A stretch of DNA of 64,000 nucleotides, taken from the NCBI GenBank assembly GCA_937899245.1, contig CALDKB010000047.1, positions 184,372 through 248,371 on the forward strand. Reading direction: 5' to 3'. Position 1 is the first letter of the stretch; each line of letters begins with the position of its first letter. Origin of the DNA: an uncultured Bacteroidales bacterium. GTDB taxonomy: Bacteria > Bacteroidota > Bacteroidia > Bacteroidales > ML635J-15. Both the position numbers and the translations under genes were made by a program. The notes beneath the pieces are model-generated. The model saw only the letters and a list, made by a program, of their open reading frames with translations, searched no databases and was not told where the DNA came from. Positions 26,099-38,000 of this stretch are shown here, one piece after another.

Positions 26099-29000
26099 AT
26101 GTTGTTTAACAATATAAAGCAAAGTATTATGGGAAACAATATACACAGTAAAATGGGGAGGATGCAGGTGTTGCGAAGGTTATTCGTAGCTGCATTTGTT
26201 GTCCTCATGATGCAGCCGGCGTTTATTAGCGCACAAACGACTGTGACAATTGGAGCGGGGACGTCAAGCGGATATTATCCTCTGCCTGGTTTCTATGGAT
26301 ACAATTATGATGTGTATCTATATGATGCTGCAAATATTACATCTTCAGGAATTATTACAAAGCTGGCCTACAATATTGCGTCGGTAACATCCAATTCCAG
26401 TACTTCCACCTTTAAGATTTATATGAAGGATGTTCCAGCAAGCACAACTTTGGCATCGTCAACAACTTTTTCAACGTATATTTCTGGTGCAACACTGGTA
26501 TACGATAACACCTCGTATTCTACACCATCAACAGGTTGGAATCATTTCTCGCTTATCAGGCAGTTCTGCCATACGCAAGGTAATTCTTTGTTGATTGCTG
26601 TTGAAGGTACTGGATGTTCAACATCTGGAAGCTGTTCGAAGCAAAGCTATTACACCTCTGCTACCGATAAGCATTGGTACAAGCATCAGGATGGGTCTAA
26701 TCCTGGCACAAGCGTGTCTGGAACCCTAGATTCACAAAGGGCAAACATCATACTTACTTTCAACGGAACATGTGATCAGCCGGCTCAGGGTTCGCCATGT
26801 GACAATGCAATAACAATGACATGCGGACGTTCATATTCCGGAACTTTGTCTACAAGCGGTTCGTGGGGGTCGTATCCTGGCTGCGGTTATAATGAACCAG
26901 GTGGCGAAATGGTTTATGCATTTACTCCAGCACAAACAGATGTATACACTTTTTCTACGACAACAAATTCTGGCGATCCCGACTTCTTCCTGATGTCTTC
27001 GTGTGGAAATACGGGAACGAATATTATAGGATCTTGCTGGAGCTCTGGCAACCAGACGGTAAGCTTGACTGCAGGAACAACTTATTATCTTGTTGTAGAT
27101 AACTATTCAAGTTCTAGCACAGCAAGTTTCTCCGTTGAGGTTTCGTGTCCTTCGTCGCCTACAATGGACGGTTGTACAAACTATACTGTAGGAACAGGTT
27201 CTTCTTGTACATATGCTAATGGACCTGTTGATGATTTCTACAAGTATTCTTATCGACAGATAATATATCCAGCTGCAAGCTTGACCGCCGGCACAATAAG
27301 TGCCCTTTCGTTCAACTATTGCTATACAACAGCGATGTCAAGCAAAACAAATGTCAATATATATTTAGGTCATACAAATTTGTCGTCTTTTGCATCCACA
27401 ACAAGTTGGATTCCTATTTCTAATTTAACGCTAGTCTATTCGGGTCCATTGAATTGCAGCGCAAATGGATGGAATAGTTTTACGCTTACAAATCCATTCG
27501 AATACAATGGAGTCGACAATCTTGTAATGGCAATTGACGATAACTCTAATGCTTATGATGGTTCGTCATATACATTCTATTATACATCCGGTTCAGGAGG
27601 CACTCAATTATACTACAGAAGCGATTCGGAAAATCCAAACCCATCAGCTCCGCCTTCAGGAACATTGGTGGCAAGCTATCCTAATACTAGATTCTGCATT
27701 GACGATTGCGAGGGAACATCGCCAAATATAACTTTTGCAAATTCAACGCTATCAGTCAATTGCTGTTCTACGGCAACAAATGCAATTACAGTTTCACCAA
27801 ATTCAGGAGGAACAATAACATATATTTCTTCAGATCCATCCGTAGCTACGGTTTCTAGTACAGGTGTTGTTACGGCTGTCAGTATCGGAACTGCCACTAT
27901 AACGGCGTTGGTGTCGGCTTCCGGCATTTATTGTTCTGCCAGTGGCGCATACACTGTTAATGTTGTTGGTACACCGCATGTACTTTCGTATAATACTACA
28001 GCAGGATGCTCCGGCACTGCTTCGGCGGCACCAGCAAGCGTAACGGGTGTAACAGCAACAGTAACCGCTACAGAACCAACTTGTTCGAGTGCAAGTTATT
28101 TCGCTGGATGGAATACGGCCGCTGATGGCTCTGGCATTACATATAATGCAGGCAATATAGTAGACCTCGGCTGCCATAATGTTACATTGTATGCCCAATA
28201 TACAACAATACGCCCTGCAATTACGGGAAGTGGCGATTGTGAAACAGCCATGCCATTCTGTGCTACAAATGATTCTGATGGTTATACGTTGAATGTGGAA
28301 ACCGGAGACGGAACTTCTCCGGAAGGAATGTGTACATTCTTCAAGAATCCAAGCTGGTGGTATGTACGTATTTCGGAAGCTGGTCCTCTTGCAATGACAA
28401 TTGAATCGTCTTGTGGTGATGTTGACTTCGGTTGTTGGGGGCCATTTTCTAATATGACCTGCGATAGGACAAATGACCTTACCGATAATGGTGCAGACGG
28501 TTATTCGTATTATTCGGATGTTACATTGTATTACAACTATAATACAACAACAACACCGACAACAACAACCGACGATCCAATATGTGGTGTACATTCGCTT
28601 GCTGAGCGAAGCGGAAACTTGGTTGACTTTGGCGGTTCAACATCGAGAGTAGAATACTTGCAGATACCAAATGCTCAAGTAGGTGAATATTATATGGTTG
28701 TAATTGGTAACTTCGCAAATTGCGCAGGCGAAATATCTTTTACACAGACAAATATCAATGATTCGAATGCGGGGCATGCCGATTGTACAATCGTAACCGA
28801 TTGCGCAATAACAAGTATCACGACAATACCAACTGATTGTAATGCATCTGGAACATTTGATGTCAGTGGTAATATCGCATTCAATGATGCTCCTGTTGAT
28901 GGCGTGCTAACTATTACGGATGGAACAGTGTCTCAAACTTTCAACCCACCATTTGTAAGCCCAATTTCATATACGCTTTCTGGCTGTGTCGGAGATGGAC

Positions 29001-32000
29001 TTCAGCATACATTGACTGCTTCATTCTCTTCATCAACTGTTAACTGTGAGCGTATCACTTACGTTGATGCTCCTGTATGTGAAACCGACTGCCCTGATGC
29101 AACTGTTACATTGTCGGGATATACGGAGTTTGTTGATGGCATATACTACTATGATGTATGTCTTGGCACCGGTGTTAATATGGTGGCATCTCAAACTGGA
29201 TATACAAATCCAACATGGACGTGGAGCGTTAATCCTCATGGCGGCGTTACACCGACGGTTTTGTATGGACAGTCAGTATCTTACACTCCAACGGCAGAAC
29301 AAGGCTATGATGTTTCCCTAACAGTTGCTTCTGGAGAATGCAGCACGATTGTTAGAGCAAGAATCTGTGTTTCTGATGGCCTTGAAACTGGAATTGACTC
29401 TTATGCACTTGGTAGCATTTGCGTAGGTGATGTTGCGACAATTTCTGTCGGCGACATAGGTTCAGATATAGTTGTAACGGGTGATATGCGCGAGATTGAA
29501 ACCAGTCTGGGTCAGGCAGGGGAGACTTTCATTCCGGATGGTCCTCACTGCACTGAGCAATGCTATACATCTAGTGTAACATTCTACGATTTCAATGATG
29601 GTGATGTTGTAACCAGCGTTGATGACATCAATTTCTTGCGTATAAATATGGAGCACTCGTTTATTGGTGACCTTCAGATTAAGCTTACCTGTCCAAATGG
29701 ACGTTCGGCAATAATTCTGCAGGACTACTATAGTAGCGACGAGGATGCGGAACATTATAGCTCCCAGGCAATAGATCCATATTCCTACATTTGGCCATCG
29801 ATGGCAATCGATACGGTATGGCATGTCGGAACTTCATCGACAACATATTATTACGGACAGTACATGTATGGACGAACAGCATATTCTCCTCAAAACACTG
29901 GTTATTCGAATAGCGGTAATACATATTATCTGGTTACGTTCTCAACGGCTAACGAGGCATGGAATTTCATAGAGAATTATCTTAACTTGTATTATACCGG
30001 AAGAACATATGAGGTATATGAGATTACAGGCAATAATAATGTGGTATTGTATTATGCAATTGCATATAGCATGGCAAGTGGCGGAAGTACATACACGTAC
30101 TTTGTTTGGTTGACCAGAAATACTACGACCGATGTAACAGAGGCATACCCGTTCTCTTCTCGTGAAGAGGCGGAGCATTTTATTGCAAATAACCTTGGTG
30201 GCTCTGGTGTAGTATCATACTCGTTGCAGTCGACGGCATATAACCGCATATACTTTGGCGAGCCCGATATTTATGATGTTGTTTCCGATATGACTGCAGC
30301 GGAGATTTGTGATGGCAATGATCCTCACAATTTGAGCGCTGTCGGTTACGACTATGCATGGACAAGCAGTTCAAACTACACAACTTCCGGTTATGTATAT
30401 GATGTAAGCAATATGAGTGCAAGCTCAACCATATATAATAATGGAACATCGTCGGCAAATACATTGTATCATGTTATACCGTCGGATGTGGATAGCAGAA
30501 CTCATATTTATCAACCATACCAAAGTTTCGCAAATCTTATTGGTTGTCCTTTGAACGGAACATGGACTGTGTCGGTATGCGACAGCTGGGCAAGGGATAA
30601 CGGATATATCTTCAATTGGGAATTGTCTCTTGACGAAAGTTTGATGCCAAACAATTGGGGCTATTCCGTTTTGTTGGACGATGTTACTACAAACTGCGGA
30701 AGCATTGCAACGGTTGCCGATAATGTTATTACAATCGAACCTCAGTCTGGTTCTGCTGGCGACTATATGTGCAACATTACACTGTACGATAATTTGAATT
30801 GCCAAACAATTATTCCTTTGTCTTATTCTGTTGCCGAACCTACAATAACCTTGGTTTCAGGATCGGCAGATCAGTCGGTTTGTGAAGATGTCGCAATCGA
30901 AAATATCGTTTATCAACTTGGCGGTTCTGCAACAAATGCCGTTGCAACAGGTTTGCCTGCCGGTGTTACAATGACTGTTGATGGTAATACGGTTACTATC
31001 TCAGGAATGTCCTCAAATCCAGCAACATACAACTATACCATTACAACTGTAAGTGGTAATCACTGTGTTGAAGCATCGTTGACAGGGCGTATTGTCGTAA
31101 ATGTTGGTAATATTGTTCCTGAATTCAATCAGGCAGGACCGTATTGTTCTGGAACAACAGTTGACGACTTGCCGTTGGTTTCAAACAATGGTATTACAGG
31201 AAGATGGACTCCAAATATTACAAACTCGACAAACACTTATACATTTACTCCAGATGCAGGTCAGTGTGCTACAATCACGACAATGTTGATTACAGTAAAT
31301 GATATGCCAACATTAGCCTATACATCGGGTACTGAAACTTTGTGCAAGAATGTGTCGACAATGGAAAATATCATATTTACATATGGAGGCGGAGCAAATG
31401 GTGCCGATGTTACTGGTCTTCCTTCGGGCGTTTCCTATACGGTAAATACAACCAATCACACTGTTGTAATTTCAGGAACTCCTACAAGTGCCGGAATCTT
31501 CAATTATACAGTTACAACAACAGGTGCAATAGACCCATGTACAAATGTTTCGATTACACGTACAATTGTCGTAAATGATACGCCAACATTAGTGTTGACT
31601 TCAGGTCGTGCCACACAGACGGTATGTAATGGTAGCGCCATAACACCAATAGTATATACATATGGTGGCGGTGCAACAGGTGCTATAGCAACAAATTTGC
31701 CAGAAGGTCTTGTGGCTACCAATAACACAATTGGCCATATGTTAACCATTTCGGGTACTCCTGTTACCGGCGGAACAATTTCTATTACAACTACTGGAGT
31801 TTCGTTGCCATGTGAGAATATAAGTATGCAGGCATCGGTTAATATTAACCAGCCGGCTACGCTTGAACTTACAGCTGGAGCTCAAGACGTTGTTTTGTGT
31901 CGTGAGTCCGAATGGTTTGGAAATATTCAGTACACATTTGGCGGTTCGGCTACTGGAATCAACATTGTTGAATTGAATAATGATTTACCTGAAGGTTTGC

Positions 32001-35000
32001 AGGCTGTTGTCAATGGTTCTGTGGTTACAATTTCAGGAACTCCTATGGCTGAAGAAGGTGATTATCCTTACACCATAACAACATATGGCGCCGTTAGTCC
32101 ATGTGAAAATATTACATTGTCAGGTACAATTTCTATAGCAATAGAAGCTACTGTAGAACTAGTATCGCCTATTGAAACAGAAGAACAGCACATTTGTTTG
32201 CCTGGTACGATAACAGATATCGCTTATCATTATGACGGTGGTGCATCTGGCGTTGATATAGATTTGCTTCGTGCTGGTCTTCCTGCGGGATTGACGGTTT
32301 CGGTAAATTCTAATACCCAGATGGTAACCATTTCTGGTTCTCCTACGGAAACGGGACGTTTCGGTTATCAGCTCGCTACTATTGGCGCAACAATTCCTTG
32401 TAAGAACGGAGAAGCAAGTGGTACACTTATTATAAATAGACAGCCGGAACTTTCTGTTGTTGGAGAAACAAGCCAGCAATTCTGTCTGGGCAATTCAATC
32501 TCCGATATTGTGTTTACTTATGGCGGAGGCGCAACGGGTGCAACTGTTGTCGGTTCTTTGCCTGCAGGATTGTCGGCATCGAACAATGCTGCAGCACATA
32601 CATTGACCATAAGTGGTACACCAACTGTTACGGGTACATATAATTTCTCGGTGTCAACTACAGGCGCCGCTGATCCTTGTTCCGATGTGTCGATTGATGC
32701 TTCTGTAGTAATAAATTCAAATCCACAGTTCTCTATTGAGTCTTCAGAAGCTCAGATATGTAATGGAAGCTCGGTAACAATATCTTGTAATCCTGCAACA
32801 TTCAATTCATATCAGTGGACGGCCTTGAATTCTTCTGATGCTACATATACAATAGTAGATGGTTTACCAGCTGTAGCCAATGCGTCATCTATTTCTATTA
32901 GTCCTATGATAACTCCCGGTAATGTTGTAATGGTTTACAACTTGCGGGTTTCTGATGCAAATGGATGTACGGCTGAAAGGGAAGAGTCGATTGCGGTTTC
33001 GGAGATTCCGACAGCTACAATTTCAAAGACCGACAATACCAAGTGTGTTGCTCCGTATAATGGAATTATTGCCTTGGCTGACTTCGCCGGTGGTCTTAGC
33101 GGAAGTGTTTATACAGTTGAGGTTTCTGGTCAGTTGTCACAGACGACAACTGGTGGCAATATCTTCTTTGCAGGTCTGGCTCCTGGAACATATACAGTCA
33201 GAATAACTAACTCGACTACATTGAATATGTGCTATACAGAGGAAACAATTACTATTGCCGACAATCCGTCATCTCCTTCTGTATCTATTTCCGGATCAAC
33301 TTCTATTTGCGAAAATACTTATACAATATTGACGGCTAATGTTACAGGCACTCATGGTAATGTTTCTTACTTGTGGTCAACAAATCAAACAACACCTGTT
33401 GTTATAACAGATAACCTGTCATCATCAACGACATTCGCTGTTACAGTAACTGACGATAACAGATGTACGGCAACTAATTCGGTTCAAGTTATGATTGGTA
33501 ACACTCCAGAAGTGGAACTTCATGCTGTTCATACTCCAATCTGCCTTGGCGACAATACTATATTGCGGGCAAATGTCTTGAACGCAGGAGCTTCGTATGA
33601 ACTGGAATGGTCGGCAACTCCTCTTGCAAATTCCGGCCTGCTATCATCTACAGGTGATAGAATCACTGTAACACCAACTGCTGCAGGTTCTTATACATAT
33701 TCGGTAAGACTCACAACAAATTCATGTAATGATAGCGAACCATACGTCGTAAGCGATGACGAAACCATCGTGGTAAATCCTTTGCCAACACCAGGTATTA
33801 CAAATAATTCAGGAACAACTACTATAACATGTAATACAACTGAGATCTCGTTGACGGCAACAGGAGGTTCTTCTTATGCATGGTCTAATGGCACTAATGC
33901 GGCAACAATACAGATTGCAAATGTTGGAACTTATACGGTGTCTGTTACAGATGCAAACTCGTGTTCGGCAGCAACACAAATTGATATTGACAATGATCTT
34001 GTCTTGCCAAATGTTTCAATATATGATTTGTTATCATCGGTTTTGACATGTAACACAACATCTATTACATTGAATTCTAATACAACTACACCGGGTGCAA
34101 CTCTAGATTGGACAATGCAAACAGTTTCAGAGCCTGGAACTTATGTTGTTACAGCAACAGGCCCTAATGGTTGTCAGAATACAGCGCAAATAACAATAAC
34201 ACAGGATGTTTCCCTGCCGACAGTATCAATACTTCCGCCTGCAACAACAACATTGACATGCGCTACGCCGGAAATTGAATTGCATGCTCAGGGAACAGGT
34301 GTCTTGTCGTGGACAACCCAGACGGTAACTGCAGAAGGTGACTACATGGTTACGGCTACAGCTTCTAATGGTTGTGAATCTACGGCTCAAATACATATAG
34401 GTGTTGATAATAATATTCCTACCGTGGAAATCACACCGTCTTCTTCTGTGCTGACATGCTATACTCGTTCTGTGTCCCTTGTGGCAAGCGGGGCATTCTC
34501 TTATGCTTGGACAGGTGGTTCAGATGGAAATACTTTGAATGTAACGTCTCCGGGAACATATACCGTAACTGGTACTGCCGCAAACGGATGTACCGCTACT
34601 GCAGAATATTATGTTAGTGCCAATACGACACCTCCGACGGTATCAATTAATGCTCCAACAACAGAACTTACTTGTGCAACACCATCTATCAGCCTTACTC
34701 CTAGCGGAAACGGAATTTATTCTTGGTTGCAGCAGTCTGTTACAACTCCTGGCGTATATAGTGTAACTGCTACAGGAACAAATGGATGTACAAATACGGC
34801 ATCAATAACAATAACCCAGAACATTGTGCCTCCATCAGTATCCATTTCTGCTCCGACTACATTGCTGACTTGTGATAATCCGGAAATTACCTTGACGGCT
34901 AGCGGCGAAGGTTTGTCGTGGTCTACGCAGAATGTAACTACAATGGGTGTTTATTCGGTTACTGCTACGGCAGCTAATGGATGTGTATCAACCGATGAAA

Positions 35001-38000
35001 TTGTTATCAATGAAGATTTTTCTACACCTTTTGTAAGCATTGTTAACAATACGGGAACAACAGTTCTTACTTGTGCTGTGCCGTCAATTTCTGTCTCTGT
35101 CGACGACAATAGTGATGCGGGTTCGTATGTATGGTCTGGTGGCGCAAATGCAACAGGTACAGGTAACGCATTCACAAATCCAGGAACATATTATCTTACT
35201 GCAACAGGACCTAACGGTTGCGAAAGCGTTGAATCCATTACAATCTCACAGAACATTATTCCTCCAACAGTTTCGATTGTAAATAATACAGGAACGACAG
35301 TATTGACTTGCGATTTGGAGGAAATATCTGTAACGGCAGTTGGTTCTGCTTCTGTTGTTTCTTATTTGTGGTCTGAAGGTATATCGCAGGCAACAGCCGA
35401 CAATACTTTAATTACAATAGGTACATATGTTGTTACTGCAACCGCAAGCAACGGATGTACGGCAACAGCTCAGATAATCATAACGGAAGATGCCGATCGT
35501 CCATCTGTCGGTATTACAAATCTAACTGGTACAACGGTTTTGACATGTGAAACTACAGAAATTAATGTGGTTGCTACAGGTACCGGTATCAGATATGATT
35601 GGTCTGGTGGTGAAAATACTGATATTGCAAACAACACGTTTGATGCTATCGGTACTTATTATGTAACTGTAACTGGTGCTAATGGTTGTACAAATGTTGC
35701 TCCTATTGCTATTACCGAAAATGTTACACCGCCTATGGTTTCTATTACAAACCAGAGCGGATTTAACGAAATTAATTGTAATGCAAGCAGTGTAAGTGTT
35801 ACGGCTACGGGCAATGGAATTTCTTATGTATGGTCTAATGGAGCTAATACGGCGGCTACAACATTCCTGGCCGAAGGCAGTTATACGGTAACGGCAACGG
35901 CAGCAAATGGATGTAAAAATACCGCAGTTGTTGTAATTACCGAAGACCACACTCCTCCAGTGCCAGTAATTACCAGTGCAAACAATGCTTATACAATTGA
36001 CTGTGCGCATCCGTCATTGACGCTGAATGTCGCCGGCGGGTTGTCTTATTCTTGGTCTACTGGCGTTACAGGTCCGACTATTATGGTAACTACTGGTGCG
36101 ACATATTATGTAACTGCAACGGGTACTAACGGATGTACCGCTCAGTCGCAGGTATTTATTGCTGAAGACTTCTCGCTTCCTCCGGCAAGTATTAATAATC
36201 TAACCGGAGAAACGGTACTTAATTGTAATGTGGATGAAATTGATGTTATCGCAAATGGTGGCTACTTGTTTGCTTGGAGCAATTCTTTGTGGGGATTGGG
36301 TGCCGAACAGACAATAACGACTCCGGGCATATATACTGTTACTGTTACCGGACGTAATGGTTGTACTGCCGACGCATCATTAATAATAACACGCGACATA
36401 GAACCGCCTACAGTTGAAATTACAAGTTCAACGGGCTTGTTCGAATTGAATTGTGCCGTAAGCGAGATTGACGTTACAGCTGTTGGAAATGGCAATATTT
36501 ATGCTTGGTCTGGCGGTGATAGTGATTCTGGTTATACCAATGTTTTCACCGAAGCTGGAACATATACAGTAACATCAACTGGGTTTAATGGATGTACTAA
36601 TACCGCACAGGTGATTGTAACATCAAACATGACTCCTCCGACTGCAAACATTACCAATTTGTCGGAAACAATGACAATCAATTGTAATGTGTCAGAAATA
36701 CCAGTCGTGGTTGCCGGAAACGGTGTATCGTTCAATTGGAGCGATGGCGTTGCAACAGCAAACCGCATTTTGAATAGTCAGGGCTTGTATTCGGTTACAG
36801 TAACAGGCGAAAATGGTTGTACTTCAACTGCATCTATCAGAATTAACGAAGACCTAACTGCTCCGATTGCGTTAATAAATAACCAAACCGGAACGTCTGA
36901 ACTAAATTGTTTGACATCTTCTATAACTCTTCAGGCAAATGGAGGAACGTCATATGTATGGTCTAATGGACTTACAACGCAATCGATTGCTGTGTACGAA
37001 GGCGGTATTTATAGCGTTACGGTAACAGGAGCTAATGGTTGTACAAGCTCAACATATGTTACAATTTCGCAAACTCCAGAATTCAACGCTTCAATTTCTT
37101 CCGTTGGTCAAATCTTGTGCTACGGTGGAACAACAAGTGCAAGTGTTATGGCTGAAGGCGGTTCTCAAGGATATACATATACTTGGAGCGATGGTCAGAC
37201 AACACCTATGGCAAGCAATCTAACGGCAGGAGCATACACTGTTACGGTTCGAGATTCGGGCGGTTGCTACGCAATCCTTCAGTGTCAGATTTCTCAGCCG
37301 GCTCAGCTGATTGTTTCGGTTGCTACTCATAGCTTGTACTGCGGAACTGCTCTCGGCGCTCTCGATGCTATTGTTTCTGGCGGAACTGCTCCTTATTCAT
37401 ATTCATGGTCGAATGGGGAATTCACTAGCTCGATATCTAATCTAACAGCAGGCTCATACAATGTTGTGGTAACTGATGCTAATAATTGTGCTACAAATAC
37501 GACAGCACAGGTTGCTAGGGAAGGTGTGCTAACAGTTTATACCGAAATAACACATACTATCAGTTGCCATGGATATAACGATGGTAGCGTGATGGCAACA
37601 GCACCAAATGCAGTTGCCCCAGTATTGTATTCTTGGAATACTGGTTATGCAACTCCCGAAATCAACAATTTGTTCGAGGGTACTTATTTGGTATCGGTAA
37701 CTGACGGCTGGGGATGTTCTGGTCAGTCGAGCATTACGATTACTTCTCCGCAGGATATGCTTGTCCAGACTGTCGCAATAGCTCCTAAGTGTCACGATTC
37801 TTATGATGGACGTATCAATGTTTCGGCTATGGGCGGCGTTGCTCCTTACGAATATATCTGGAATAACGGTGTAAGCGGTCAGGATTTGACTGATGTTCAT
37901 GCCGGCGTTTATGCTTTGACAATTACAGATGGCGCAGGATGCTCTTCTTCTAAGAACATTACTCTCGAAGCGCCTGCTGATCTTGTTGCTGAAATTCGCA

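Noticed and set aside
27830..28594. 254-codon cysteine- and arginine-rich frame antisense to the second giant gene
   Set aside because: Low-complexity shadow of Thr/Ala/Gly-rich coding sequence.
33790..37070. Repeat array as an assembly artefact
   Set aside because: Copies differ throughout at DNA level, so a collapse or false expansion is unlikely.
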